DNA of 64,000 nt from contig JBBSCB010000004.1 of assembly GCA_038250675.1 (NCBI GenBank), forward strand, positions 74,482 to 138,481. Direction: 5' to 3'. The notes under the pieces are model-generated. The model saw nothing but the letters and a program-made list of their open reading frames with translations, had not been told where the DNA came from and did no database searches. The number at the start of each line of letters is the position of its first letter. Positions within the stretch are counted from its first letter, which is position 1. Position numbers and translations under genes: made by a program. Below are positions 47,536-56,653 of the stretch, in pieces. The DNA is from JAICUF01 sp038250675 (lineage in GTDB: Bacteria > Gemmatimonadota > Gemmatimonadetes > Gemmatimonadales > GWC2-71-9).

Positions 47536-47785
47536 GGGTTCCTCCCGTTTTGGAGTCGGGGGGAGATGCCGCCATGGGGGAGACTTGCACAGGCCCCCCG
47601 GGATGGGGGCCAGCGGCCTGGCGTGCGGATTCGAGGAATATCATCCGGTCGAGCCATGACCGGGTGTGGTGGGCTCGTCCGTCCCGGGCTATTTTTAAGG
47701 CAGGCAGATTGACCGGGCAGCGGCGGGATCCCCCGCGCCGCTCCTCCTCCGCCACCGCGCCCTGTGGGGGGCACCTGGAGGCCGC

Positions 47786-48910
47786 ATGACGACCAGCACG
47801 CTCGCGACGCCGGACACCGGCGTCGACACATTTCCGATCAACGGCACCGACTACATCGAGTTCTACGTCGGCAACGCCAAGCAGGCGGCCCAGTACTATC
47901 GGTCAGCGTTCGGTTTCCAGCTGCTGGCGTACCGCGGCCCCGAGACGGGCGTCCGAGACCGGGCCAGCTACCTGGTCGTGCAGAACAAGGTCCGCCTGGT
48001 GCTCACCTCGCCCATCGGGCCGGACAACCCCATCGCCGATCATGTCTACCTGCATGGCGACGGCGTGCGGGATATCGCGCTGTGGGTGGACGACGCGCGC
48101 GAGGCGTTTTCCGCGGCGGTGGCCCGCGGCGCCACGGCGGTGCGCGAACCCGAGGTGCTGCGCGACGACCACGGCGAGATCGTGATCGCCGCGATCCACA
48201 CCTACGGCGACACGATCCACTCGCTGGTGCAGCGGAGCGACTACACCGGGCCGTTCATGCCCGGTTTCGAGCCGATGACCTCACGCTACAATCCGGCCCC
48301 GGTGGGGCTGCTGCACGTGGACCACTGTGTCGGCAACGTCGAGCTCGGGCGCATGAATACGTGGGTCAAGTTCTACGAGGACGTGATGGGCTTCCGCAAC
48401 CTCATCTCGTTTGACGACAAGGACATCTCCACCGAGTACTCGTCGCTCATGTCGAAAGTCGTCGCCAGCGGCAACGACCGGATCAAGTTCCCGATCAACG
48501 AGCCGGCCCACGGCAAGAAGAAGTCGCAGATCGACGAGTATCTCGAGTTCTATCGCGGGCCCGGCGTGCAGCATATCGCCATCGCCACCGACGACATCGT
48601 GGCCACCGTGACCGCGCTGCGCGATCGCGGCGTCGAGTTCCTGCGGGTGCCGCCGACCTATTACGAAACCGTGCTGCAGCGGGTCGGCACGATCGACGAG
48701 GACCTGGCGCCGCTGCAGGACCTGGGGGTCCTGATCGATCGCGACGACGAGGGATATCTGCTTCAGATCTTCAGCAAGCCGGTCCAGGACCGCCCGACGG
48801 TCTTCTACGAGATCATCCAGCGCAAGGGCGCCCGCAGCTTCGGCAAGGGCAACTTCAAGGCGCTCTTCGAGGCGATCGAGCGGGAGCAGGCACGACGCGG
48901 CAACCTGTGA
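47786..48910 (+). CDS. hppD: 4-Hydroxyphenylpyruvate dioxygenase
   Basis: 374 residues. The iron ligands are His180 (HVDHCVGNVE), His263 (GVQHIAIATDDI) and Glu342 (FYEIIQRKG). The protein has two related halves, the second being catalytic; the N-terminal half begins with GTDYIEFYVGNAKQAAQYY. It converts 4-hydroxyphenylpyruvate to homogentisate with loss of CO2. The 250 bases before it, shared with the divergent VIT gene, contain no gene. Homogentisate dioxygenase follows after 21 bases. Confidence 0.95.
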   Translation: MTTSTLATPDTGVDTFPINGTDYIEFYVGNAKQAAQYYRSAFGFQLLAYRGPETGVRDRASYLVVQNKVRLVLTSPIGPDNPIADHVYLHGDGVRDIALWVDDAREAFSAAVARGATAVREPEVLRDDHGEIVIAAIHTYGDTIHSLVQRSDYTGPFMPGFEPMTSRYNPAPVGLLHVDHCVGNVELGRMNTWVKFYEDVMGFRNLISFDDKDISTEYSSLMSKVVASGNDRIKFPINEPAHGKKKSQIDEYLEFYRGPGVQHIAIATDDIVATVTALRDRGVEFLRVPPTYYETVLQRVGTIDEDLAPLQDLGVLIDRDDEGYLLQIFSKPVQDRPTVFYEIIQRKGARSFGKGNFKALFEAIEREQARRGNL

Positions 48911-48931
48911 TCGACTGAGAAAGGATCGGCC

Positions 48932-50125
48932 ATGCCGATATATCACACGATGGGTGCGATCCCGCGGAAGCGGCACATCGCCTTCCGGAAGCCCGACGGC
49001 GGCCTGTACGCCGAGGAGCTGATGGGGCACGAGGGATTCACCGGCACATCGTCGCTGCTCTACCACTTGTATCCGCCGACGACGGTCAAGGCGGCCCGGC
49101 GCGTCAAGGAGCTCAAGCTCGAGGCCGATCCGGACCAGACTCTCAGGCATCGCCATTTCCTGACGTCGCGCGCCAAGAAGGGCGGCAGCCCCACGCTCGA
49201 CCGGACGCCGCTCCTGTTCAATCAGGACGTGGCCATGTCCTACGTCGAGCCGGACGTCAACGACACGCACTTCTACCGCAACGCCCAGGCCGACGAGCTC
49301 GTCTACGTGGCCAAGGGCAAGGGCGTGCTGGAGAGCCTGTTCGGCGACCTGCCGTACGGCGAGGGGGACTACCTCGTGATTCACCGGGGCATTCTCCACC
49401 GCTACCGGCTGGACCTGGGCGGGGAACCCACCAAGCTGCTGGTCATGGAGAGCCGGGGACACGTCCGCTGGCCCAAGCGGTACCGCAATGAGTTTGGCCA
49501 ACTGATCGAGGGCGCCCCCTACAGCGAGCGGGACATCCGCCGGCCCACCCAGTTGCGCACCCATGACGAGAAGGGCGACTTCCCCATTCTCGTCAAGCAG
49601 TACGACGGGCTCAACGAAATCACCCTCGACCACCATCCGCTCGACGTGGTCGGCTGGGACGGCTACTTCTATCCGTGGGCGTTCAACATCATGGACTTCG
49701 AGCCGATCGTGGGCCGGGTCCATCAGCCGCCGCCGGTGCACCAGACGTTCCAGGGCGACGGATTCGTGGTCTGCAGCTTCTGTCCCCGCCCGTACGACTT
49801 CCATCCCGAAGCGATCCCGGCGCCCTACAACCACAGCAACGTGGATTCGGACGAGGTGCTCTACTATGCCTCGAGCGAATTCATGAGCCGCAAGGGGATC
49901 GAGTTCGGTAGCATCACGCACCATCCGGACGGGCTGCCGCACGGACCGCACCCCGGGCGCGCCGAGGCGAGCATCGGGGCCAAGCACACCGACGAGCTGG
50001 CGGTCATGATGGACAGCTTCCGGCCGCTCAAGGTGGCTCGCCAGGCGCTGACGATCGAAGACCCGGCGTATCACTTGTCGTGGGTGGACGCGCAGCACGC
50101 GCAGTTCAATCCGCCGACGAGCTGA
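48932..50125 (+). CDS. hmgA: Homogentisate 1,2-dioxygenase
   Basis: 397 residues. Two cupin halves. Family motifs: DEGFTG-like GHEGFTGTSSLLYHLYPPT, then QADELVYVAKGKGVLESLFGDLPYGEGDYLVIHRG, and the iron-binding end NHSNVDSDEVLYYASSEFMSRKGIEFGSITHHPDG LPHGPHPG. It opens the ring of homogentisate to maleylacetoacetate. It is a little shorter than the animal type, as is common in bacteria. It is in an operon with hppD and acetoacetyl-CoA synthetase. Confidence 0.92.
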   Translation: MPIYHTMGAIPRKRHIAFRKPDGGLYAEELMGHEGFTGTSSLLYHLYPPTTVKAARRVKELKLEADPDQTLRHRHFLTSRAKKGGSPTLDRTPLLFNQDVAMSYVEPDVNDTHFYRNAQADELVYVAKGKGVLESLFGDLPYGEGDYLVIHRGILHRYRLDLGGEPTKLLVMESRGHVRWPKRYRNEFGQLIEGAPYSERDIRRPTQLRTHDEKGDFPILVKQYDGLNEITLDHHPLDVVGWDGYFYPWAFNIMDFEPIVGRVHQPPPVHQTFQGDGFVVCSFCPRPYDFHPEAIPAPYNHSNVDSDEVLYYASSEFMSRKGIEFGSITHHPDGLPHGPHPGRAEASIGAKHTDELAVMMDSFRPLKVARQALTIEDPAYHLSWVDAQHAQFNPPTS

Positions 50126-50146
50126 CCGGACCCGGACCCGGCGCGG

Positions 50147-52129
50147 ATGAAGGCTGACCCGCCCGTCTGGACGCCGTCGCCGGAGCGGATCGCCGCCGCC
50201 AATCTCACGCGGTTCATCGCCCGGGTCGGCACCGGTGCGCCGGTGCGGGACGCGGCGTCGCTCTGGCAGTGGTCGGTTGCGCGGCCGGACGCCTTCTGGC
50301 CGGCCGTGTGGCGCTTTGCCGGCGTCCTCGCCGCGGAACGGGACGGGCGGGAGCCGTGGGATGAGGTGGTCGTCGGCGCCGATCGCATGGCGCCGCCGGA
50401 TCCGATCCTGGGGCCCCGCTGGTTCACCGGTGCCCGGCTCAACTTTGCTGAAAATCTGCTGCGCTACGACGACGATCGGCTGGCGCTGACCTTCACCGGC
50501 GAGCGCGGAGACCGGCGTGAGCTGACCTTTGCACAACTGCGTGCCGGGGTCGCGGCTGTGGCCGCCGGACTGCGGAGAGCCGGTGTCGGCACCGGCGACC
50601 GCGTCGCAGGCTTCCTTCCCAATCTTCCCGAAGCGATCATCGCGATGCTGGCCACCGCAAGCATCGGCGCCATCTGGTCGTCATGCTCTCCCGACTTCGG
50701 TGCCGGCGGGGTGCTCGACCGGTTTGGGCAGATCCGCCCGCGGGTGCTCATCGCCGCGGACGGCTATCGGTACGCCGGCAAGGAGATCGACTGCCTGGCA
50801 CGGGTGCGTGAGGTACGGGAGCGGATCCCGGAGATCGAGCATGTGGTGGTGGTGCCGTATCTGCGGGACCAGCCGGACCTGGCGGATATTCGCGACGCCG
50901 TCCTCTGGGACGATTTCACCGCCGACCGCACCACGCCGCTCACCTTCGAGCGCCTGCCGTTCGATCACCCGCTCTACATCATGTACAGCTCCGGGACCAC
51001 CGGGCTGCCCAAGTGCATGGTGCACGGCGCCGGCGGCACGCTGCTCCAGCATCTCAAGGAGCTGATCCTGCACACCGACCTGACGCGTGACGACCGGATC
51101 TTCTACTTCACCACCTGCGGGTGGATGATGTGGAACTGGCTGGTGTCGAGTCTGGCCGTCGGCGCCACGGTGGTGCTCTATGACGGCGCCCCGCTGAGCC
51201 CCGCGGCGGACCGGCTCTGGCATCTGGCCGAGCGCGAGCGTGTGACGGTGTTCGGGACCAGCGCCAAGTATCTCGCGCTGACGGAAAAGGAAGGTGTCGT
51301 ACCCCGCCGTGAGCGCGATCTCTCGCCGCTGCGCGCCATCCTGTCCACCGGCAGCCCGCTCGCCGCACACAGCTACGACTATGTGTACCGCGACATCAAG
51401 CGCGACGTGCACCTCGCCAGCATCAGCGGCGGGACCGATATCGTGTCCTGCTTTGCGCTGGGCAATCCCATCGGGCCGGTCTGGCGGGGCGAGCTCCAGA
51501 TGCGGGGTCTGGGCATGGCCGTCGACATTCTGGATGACGGCGGCCGATCCCTCCGTGGTGTGCCGGGTGAACTGGTCTGCCGACGCCCCTTTCCCAGCAT
51601 GCCGGTGGCCTTCTGGAACGACCCCGACGGCTCACGCTACCGCGCCGCGTACTTCGAGCGGTTTCCTGGGGTGTGGACCCACGGCGACTGGGCCGAGCTC
51701 ACGGAGCATGACGGACTCATCATCTACGGCCGCAGCGATGCGACGCTCAACCCGGGCGGTGTGCGGATCGGCACCGCCGAGATCTACCGCCAGGTCGAGC
51801 AGCTCCCGGAGGTCATCGAAAGCCTGGTGGTGGGGCAGGAGTGGGAGGGCGACGTGCGCATCGTGCTGTTCGTCCGCCTGCGAGCCGGCATCGACCTCGA
51901 CGACGCGCTGCGCGACCGGATCCGGCGGCGCGTCAGGGAGCATACGAGTCCGCATCACGTTCCCCGGAAGATCGTGGCCGTGCGGGACATTCCGCGCACC
52001 ATCAGCGGCAAGATCACCGAGCTGGCGGTCCGGGACGTGATCCACGGGCGGCCGGTGAACAACGCCGATGCCCTGGCCAATCCGGCCGCGCTCGACCTGT
52101 ATCGTGACCTGGAGGCATTGCGCACATGA
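50147..52129 (+). CDS. Acetoacetyl-CoA synthetase (acetoacetate-CoA ligase)
   Basis: 660 residues. An ANL-family ligase with YSSGTTGLPKCMVHGAGG, the signature GGTDIVSCFALGNP and the acyl-binding YGRSDATLNPGGVRIG. Its length and motifs match acetoacetate-CoA ligase rather than acetyl-CoA synthetase. It activates the acetoacetate released at the end of tyrosine degradation. The C-terminal Lys of SGKITELAVRD is the adenylation residue. The next gene overlaps the stop. Confidence 0.9.
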   Translation: MKADPPVWTPSPERIAAANLTRFIARVGTGAPVRDAASLWQWSVARPDAFWPAVWRFAGVLAAERDGREPWDEVVVGADRMAPPDPILGPRWFTGARLNFAENLLRYDDDRLALTFTGERGDRRELTFAQLRAGVAAVAAGLRRAGVGTGDRVAGFLPNLPEAIIAMLATASIGAIWSSCSPDFGAGGVLDRFGQIRPRVLIAADGYRYAGKEIDCLARVREVRERIPEIEHVVVVPYLRDQPDLADIRDAVLWDDFTADRTTPLTFERLPFDHPLYIMYSSGTTGLPKCMVHGAGGTLLQHLKELILHTDLTRDDRIFYFTTCGWMMWNWLVSSLAVGATVVLYDGAPLSPAADRLWHLAERERVTVFGTSAKYLALTEKEGVVPRRERDLSPLRAILSTGSPLAAHSYDYVYRDIKRDVHLASISGGTDIVSCFALGNPIGPVWRGELQMRGLGMAVDILDDGGRSLRGVPGELVCRRPFPSMPVAFWNDPDGSRYRAAYFERFPGVWTHGDWAELTEHDGLIIYGRSDATLNPGGVRIGTAEIYRQVEQLPEVIESLVVGQEWEGDVRIVLFVRLRAGIDLDDALRDRIRRRVREHTSPHHVPRKIVAVRDIPRTISGKITELAVRDVIHGRPVNNADALANPAALDLYRDLEALRT

Positions 52130-53286
52130 CGACTCCGGCTGCCCGCCTCGTTGTCGCTCCACTCGCCGCCCTCATCCTGGCGCTGCCCGGCGCGGCAGGG
52201 CTGAGCGCGCAGTCCACGTCGCGGGCGCGTGCCCGTGATCTTGGCATCGCGCCCGGTGTGCTCCCGCCGGGGCCGCACAACGCCATCACCGACGTGCCCG
52301 GCGTGCGGGTCGGTCACGCTACCATGATCGAAGGTGATTCGATCCGCACCGGCGTCACCGCCATCCTGCCGCACGGCGGCAACCTGTACCTCGACCGTGT
52401 GCCGGCGGCAGTCGTCGTCGGCAACGGCTTCGGCAAGCTGCTCGGCTCGACGCAGGTGGACGAACTGGGTGAGCTTGAGAGCCCGATCCTGCTGACCTGC
52501 ACCCTCTGCGTCTGGCGCGCCGCCGACGCGCTGGTGGGCTGGATGCTGGAGCAGCCCGGCATGGAGCGCGTGCGCTCGCTCAATCCTCTCGTCGCGGAAA
52601 CCAACGACGGGTTGCTCAATGCGATCCGGTCCCGCCCCATCGGTCCCGCCCAGGTGCGGGCCGCCCTCGCGGCGGCGGACACGGGCGCTGTGGCGGAGGG
52701 CAGCGTCGGGGCGGGGACCGGGACGGTCGCGTTTGGATGGAAGGGCGGTATCGGCACCGCATCGCGCCGGCTCCCCGCCGATGCCGGCGGCTGGACCCTC
52801 GGTGTGCTGGTGCAGACCAACTTTGGCGGGATTCTGCAGGTGCTGGGCGTGCCCGTCGGCAAGGCGCTCGGCTGGCCCGCCCACCCCGGGATCGCCGTCC
52901 CCAAGGGTGACGGCTCCATCATCATCGTGGTCGCCACCGATGCGCCCGTGTCGGACCGGAGTCTCCGCCGGGTGGCGGAGCGTGCACTCCTGGGACTCGG
53001 CCGCACCGGGTCCACCGCATCGAATGGGTCCGGCGACTACGTCATCGCCTTCTCGACCGCGCCCGAAGTGCGTCGGCCGTTCGACGCGCGGCGCCTGACG
53101 ACCACCGAACTGGCCAACGACGAAATGTCACCGCTCTTTGGCGCGGCGGTCGAGGCGACCGAGGAGGCGATCTACAACTCGTTGTTCATGGCGACGACCG
53201 TGAGTTCACGGAGCGCCACCGTCCAGGCAATTCCGCTCGATCGGGTGCGCCAGCTGATCAAGGAGTATCGCGCGGCGGACCGATAG
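52126..53286 (+). CDS. Exported DmpA/P1-family aminopeptidase (S58)
   Basis: 386 residues with a signal peptide (LIALPLA-type LAALILALPGAAGLSAQ). N-terminal nucleophile peptidases of this family cut themselves before the catalytic Ser; here that is Ser264 in KGDGSIIIVVATDAP. Other marks are HNAITDVPGVRVGHAT, GSVGAGTGTVAF and VLVQTNFGG. They release N-terminal amino acids or cleave beta-peptides. The link to tyrosine breakdown may be the supply of aromatic amino acids from peptides; this is inferred. Confidence 0.9.
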   Translation: MTTPAARLVVAPLAALILALPGAAGLSAQSTSRARARDLGIAPGVLPPGPHNAITDVPGVRVGHATMIEGDSIRTGVTAILPHGGNLYLDRVPAAVVVGNGFGKLLGSTQVDELGELESPILLTCTLCVWRAADALVGWMLEQPGMERVRSLNPLVAETNDGLLNAIRSRPIGPAQVRAALAAADTGAVAEGSVGAGTGTVAFGWKGGIGTASRRLPADAGGWTLGVLVQTNFGGILQVLGVPVGKALGWPAHPGIAVPKGDGSIIIVVATDAPVSDRSLRRVAERALLGLGRTGSTASNGSGDYVIAFSTAPEVRRPFDARRLTTTELANDEMSPLFGAAVEATEEAIYNSLFMATTVSSRSATVQAIPLDRVRQLIKEYRAADR

Positions 53287-53303
53287 GCCTCCGCGCCGGG
53301 GCG

Positions 53304-53879
53304 TCAGCGCTGCCCGAAGACGCTTCCCAGTATCCCTCCGGCCTCCGGCTCCTCGGGATCGCGCTCCAGCAGGCCACCCAGCGCATCCAGGACGCCTGGT
53401 GCGGCCGTTGCGAGACCGGCGCGCTCATCCGCGAGCAGTCCCGCCAGGCCGCCCGCATCCAGCCCGCGCGCCCGCTGTACCCGTCCCACCGCTCCCAGTA
53501 CGATCGGCGCGAGCAGCGGCAGCAGGCGTCCGATTCTCGCGGGGTCGATGCCGGTGGCGCGGCTGAGCCCGGCCTCGACGGCGGACGTGTGCGGCCCGAG
53601 AATGTGGCTGATGATGCGGTCGCCATCGGATGTCTCGCCGCACGCCAGATAGACTGGCAGATTGTCCAGCAGCGAGCCATCATGGTGCCGGGTCAGCGTC
53701 GCGTGGAGCGCGTGCGCCTCCGCGTCGTCCTCCACCCGGTGCGCGAGCGCAGCGAGCAGCAGCGGAACCGCCGCGTCCAGCGCATTGGCGGTTGCGCCCG
53801 GATCGGCGTTGATGCGGTGCGCCAGTTGCTCCGAGACGTCGGGGCCGAGCCGTGCGCGTATGAGCTCGAACAGAGCCAT
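53304..53879 (-). CDS. DUF937 domain protein
   Basis: 191 residues. Typical helical DUF937 layout with LAHRINADPGATANALDAAVPLLLAALAHR, a Gly-rich middle (GDRIISHILGPHTSAVEAGLSR) and LDALGGLLERDPE near the end. The function of the family is not established. It diverges from the transporter gene across about 97 bases that include a perfect palindrome. Confidence 0.8.
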   Translation of the reverse strand: MALFELIRARLGPDVSEQLAHRINADPGATANALDAAVPLLLAALAHRVEDDAEAHALHATLTRHHDGSLLDNLPVYLACGETSDGDRIISHILGPHTSAVEAGLSRATGIDPARIGRLLPLLAPIVLGAVGRVQRARGLDAGGLAGLLADERAGLATAAPGVLDALGGLLERDPEEPEAGGILGSVFGQR

Positions 53880-53915
53880 GGTCACCTCCGGTGCTGGCTG
53901 CGAGTGGTGCCATGC

Positions 53916-53927
53916 AAGGTGCACCTT
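53916..53927. promoter_or_regulatory. 12-base perfect palindrome in a divergent spacer
   Basis: AAGGTGCACCTT reads the same on both strands and is followed by a T-run, between the start codons of the DUF937 and EamA genes (53880-53976). It is a likely operator for one or both genes; no regulator is adjacent. Confidence 0.4.
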
Positions 53928-53976
53928 TTTGCGGCCGGCTTTTGTGTCGCGGCTCACGCTCCCGTTAGGTTGGGGC

Positions 53977-54852
53977 ATGGGTTTGAACCCGGCGGCCAGT
54001 GCCCGCGTCAAGCTGCTGCTCGCCGCGCTGTTATTCTCCACCGGCGGAGCCGCGATCAAGGCGACGACCCTCACCGGCTGGCAGGTCGCCAGCTTCCGGT
54101 CCGGCATCGCCGCGCTGACGGTGCTGCTGCTGGCCCCGGAGGCTCGCCGCGGCTGGTCGTGGCGCACGATCCTCGTGGGCAGTGCGTACGCCGCCACGCT
54201 GGTCCTGTTCGTCACCGCCAACAAGCTGACCACGTCGGCCAACACGATTTTCCTGCAGGCCACCGCGCCGCTGTACATGGTGGTGCTGGGTCCGCTGCTC
54301 CTCCGCGAGCGGGTCCAGCGCAGGGACCTCCTCGTCATGGCGGCGGTGGGTGCCGGGCTGGCGCTGGTGATCGCGGGTCACGACACGCCCGTCGCCACGG
54401 CAACCGACCCGGCGCGCGGGAATCTCCTGGCCGCCCTGAGCGGCGTCACCTGGGCCCTCACGGTCTGCGGACTCCGGTGGCTTGGCTCCAGCGGCGCTGA
54501 TGTCTCCGCGGTCCCGGCGGTCGTCGCCGGGAATCTGCTCGCCTGTCTGGGCACACTGGCGTTCGCGCTGCCCCTGATGTCCAGTACGCCGCTGGACTGG
54601 GCGGTGATCGTGTATCTCGGCATCTTCCAGATCGGCGTCGCCTACCTGCTGGTCACCAGTGGGCTGCGCCGCGTCACCGCAATCGAAGCGTCGATTCTCC
54701 TGCTCCTTGAGCCGGCGCTCAACCCGCTCTTCACCTGGCTGGTGCACGACGAACGCCCCAGTGCCTGGGCCATCGCGGGGGGGCTCCTGATCCTGGCGGC
54801 AACCATGCTCCGGTCCTGGCTCGACGCGCGGCCGGTGCCGCAGCCGGCCTGA
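53977..54852 (+). CDS. EamA/DMT-family transporter
   Basis: 291 residues from the ATG at 53977; a longer frame upstream would run over the divergent gene and is not used. About ten membrane segments in two repeated EamA halves (AALLFSTGGAAIKATTL and LLAALSGVTWALTVCGLRWLG). These drug/metabolite transporters move small organic solutes; the substrate cannot be told. It is followed after one base by the class IV aminotransferase gene, so the two may work together. Confidence 0.85.
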   Translation: MGLNPAASARVKLLLAALLFSTGGAAIKATTLTGWQVASFRSGIAALTVLLLAPEARRGWSWRTILVGSAYAATLVLFVTANKLTTSANTIFLQATAPLYMVVLGPLLLRERVQRRDLLVMAAVGAGLALVIAGHDTPVATATDPARGNLLAALSGVTWALTVCGLRWLGSSGADVSAVPAVVAGNLLACLGTLAFALPLMSSTPLDWAVIVYLGIFQIGVAYLLVTSGLRRVTAIEASILLLLEPALNPLFTWLVHDERPSAWAIAGGLLILAATMLRSWLDARPVPQPA

Positions 54853-54853
54853 C

Positions 54854-55495
54854 GTGCGCGCGGGCCTCGGGCTCATCGAGACGGTGCGCGTCCGCAACGG
54901 CGCGGCGCCGCTCTGGGGCCTCCACGTCGCACGGGTGATGGCGTCGTGCCGCGCCGTCGGTGTTGAGCCGCCCGGCGCGTTGCCCACACCGGAGGGCGGA
55001 AATGATCGGGTCGTGCGCCTGCTCGTCACGTCCTCGGGCGTGGCGGTGAGTGAACGGCCGGTCGGCTCGCTGGTGCCGGTGAGGCTCGCGGTCTCCACGG
55101 TTCCGCATCGGCCCTATCCGCACAAGACCACGGCACGCGATGCGTTCGAGCGGGCGCAGCGGGACGCGCAGGCCGCAGGCGCGGATGACGGCATCCTGCT
55201 CGTGCCGGGCGGATGGGTGGCGGAGACGGCGATCTGGGGTCTGTTCTGGTGGGAAGGCGACCGGCTCTGCGCGCCGCCGCTCGAGCTCGGCATCCTGCCC
55301 GGGGTCGCCCGGCGGCGGATCGACGAGCTGGTGGGGGGCGTCGTCGAGCGCCGGGCCACGCCGGCGGAGCTCGGGGGACGGGCATTGCTCGTCGCCAATG
55401 CGGCCCGGGGGGTGATTCCGGTCGCCACGCTCGGCGGTAATGCGGTGCCGGGAGCCCCGGAAACCGCCCGGCTCGCGGCCACGTTTTGGCCTTGA
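54854..55495 (+). CDS. Class IV aminotransferase / aminodeoxychorismate lyase-like protein
   Basis: 213 residues from GTG. PLP fold-type IV: GLGLIETVRVRNG at the start, the catalytic Lys in YPHKTTARDAFERAQ and the motif ELGILPGVARRRIDEL toward the end. It is short for the family (about 270), mainly because the usual N-terminal strands and a loop are missing, but the catalytic part is complete. PabC-like or branched-chain aminotransferase-like activity is possible. Overlap of its stop with the next promoter is noteworthy. Confidence 0.75.
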   Translation: MRAGLGLIETVRVRNGAAPLWGLHVARVMASCRAVGVEPPGALPTPEGGNDRVVRLLVTSSGVAVSERPVGSLVPVRLAVSTVPHRPYPHKTTARDAFERAQRDAQAAGADDGILLVPGGWVAETAIWGLFWWEGDRLCAPPLELGILPGVARRRIDELVGGVVERRATPAELGGRALLVANAARGVIPVATLGGNAVPGAPETARLAATFWP

Positions 55496-55521
55496 CCCGC
55501 CCGGGCGCCAAACGCTATCTT
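55492..55521 (+). promoter_or_regulatory. Promoter of the tRNA cluster
   Basis: TTGACC and TATCTT are 18 bases apart; the -35 box contains the TGA stop of the preceding aminotransferase gene. Transcription would begin near 55528, about 26 bases before tRNA-His. Confidence 0.65.
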
Positions 55522-55553
55522 CCCGCGCTCGACGGAGCCGGGGGGCTCCCGTG

Positions 55554-55627
55554 GTGGTTGTAGCTCAATTGGTTAGAGCGCCGGACTGTGGCTCCGGAGG
55601 TTGCGGGTTCAATCCCCGTCAGCCACC
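55554..55627 (+). tRNA. tRNA-His (GTG)
   Basis: A complete cloverleaf: acceptor GTGGTTG with CAGCCAC, anticodon loop CTGTGGC (GTG), T-arm GGTTCAATC. The base before (G at 55553) would pair with C73, as required for His. The CCA end is not encoded. Confidence 0.95.
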
Positions 55628-55640
55628 CTGGTCGAATCGA

Positions 55641-55713
55641 AGGTCCGTAGCTCAATTGGTAGAGCACCGGTCTCCAAAACCGGGGGTTGCAGGTTCGATT
55701 CCTGCCGGGCCTG
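55641..55713 (+). tRNA. tRNA-Trp (CCA)
   Basis: Acceptor AGGTCCG pairs with CGGGCCT; anticodon loop CTCCAAA gives CCA; T-arm GGTTCGATT. Second gene in the cluster. Confidence 0.95.
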
Positions 55714-55747
55714 TCGTACCGCGGGTCGTACTGCGAGTGACACGCGC

Positions 55748-55820
55748 GGCGCTATCGTCTAGGGGACTAGGACGGGGCCCTCTCAAGGCCCAAACACGGG
55801 TTCGAATCCCGTTAGCGCTA
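55748..55820 (+). tRNA. tRNA-Glu (CTC)
   Basis: Acceptor GGCGCTA with TAGCGCT; anticodon loop CTCTCAA gives CTC; T-arm GGTTCGAATCC. Not identical to the following Glu tRNA. Confidence 0.93.
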
Positions 55821-55836
55821 TCAACCGATCGGGCTC

Positions 55837-55908
55837 GGCCCCATCGTCTATCGGTTAGGACGGGACCCTTTCAAGGTCCAGAGAGGGGTTCGACTCCCCT
55901 TGGGGCTA
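55837..55908 (+). tRNA. tRNA-Glu (TTC)
   Basis: Acceptor GGCCCCA with TGGGGCT; anticodon loop CTTTCAA gives TTC; T-arm GGTTCGACTCC. Confidence 0.93.
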
Positions 55909-55937
55909 TCGTCGAACCACGGCAAGGCAGTAGTAGC

Positions 55938-56010
55938 GCGCCGCTAGCTCAATTGGCAGAGCAAGTGACTCTTAATCACTAGGTTGTAGGTTCGATTCCT
56001 ACGCGGCGCA
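55938..56010 (+). tRNA. tRNA-Lys (CTT)
   Basis: Acceptor GCGCCGC with GCGGCGC; anticodon loop CTCTTAA gives CTT; T-arm GGTTCGATTCC. Last gene of the cluster. Confidence 0.95.
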
Positions 56011-56036
56011 CTGAGACAACTGCGAGCTACGAAATG

Positions 56037-56081
56037 GATACGAAAGTTGGGGCCACTCACTTGGGCGGCTTTTTTCGTATC
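56037..56081. terminator. Inverted repeat with T-run after the tRNA cluster
   Basis: GATACGAAA and TTTCGTATC bracket a GC-rich interior, with a six-T run at 56070-56075. It probably ends tRNA transcription. The rest of 56082-56365 holds no convincing gene. Confidence 0.45.
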
Positions 56082-56365
56082 GTCGCCCGGCGACGCTTCG
56101 CCGTCGGCCAGTCTTCGTGGGACCTGCTGGCGCTGGTGCTGATCGCGGGAGGATTCAACGCCGCCCGGCGTGGCGTTGGTGCGTCCAGTTCGCCACGAAT
56201 CCCGCTGATCCCGCGTCACGCGGCCTCCGGTCTTCATAGAAGAAGCTCAGAGGTTGCAGCATGGGGGTCCCATCAATCGCTGCTCGTGGGGCCTTGGCTG
56301 GGTGCTGGAGCAGATCGGCGACGAGCAGCGATCACCCGGCCTTCCTCTGGTTCGAGGTCTGATCG

Positions 56366-56653
56366 TCAGGTCGAGGCGATCACCAGATCCTGATGCTCGG
56401 GATGCCGCGCGATATAGGTGGCCATGAAGCGACAGCGCGGGATGACGCGATAATGGCTGGCGCGCGCGTAGCCGAGCGCCGCCACCGCCAGCCGGTCGCC
56501 GACGCCGTGCCCCCGGGCATCCGCCGCGACCTCCGTGTGGACGAGCGTCATCACCCCGTCGCGCAACCCGTAGGTCGCCACTCCCAGCGCGCCGTTGGGT
56601 CCGGCCTCGAATCGGTGCTGGGTCTGATTGTGGCGAACTTCCGCGTCGTCCAT
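56366..56653 (-). CDS. Small GNAT-type N-acetyltransferase
   Basis: 95 residues, GGGAGG before the ATG at 56653; a longer frame from 56734 has no such signal. The YidJ/GCN5-related short family: HRFEAGPNGALGVATYGLRDGVMTLVHTEV, then the acetyl-CoA loop GHGVGDRLAVAALGYAR and PRCRFMATYIARHPEHQDLV. Its substrate is unknown. Confidence 0.85.
   Translation of the reverse strand: MDDAEVRHNQTQHRFEAGPNGALGVATYGLRDGVMTLVHTEVAADARGHGVGDRLAVAALGYARASHYRVIPRCRFMATYIARHPEHQDLVIAST

Noticed and set aside
47640..47785. TTGACC at 47709 as the hppD promoter
   Set aside because: No acceptable -10 box lies at the right distance, so the promoter of the tyrosine operon was left unassigned.
56034..56393. Possible gene after the tRNA cluster
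   Set aside because: Its start lies in the probable terminator, no ribosome-binding site is seen, and the translation shows no family or signal.
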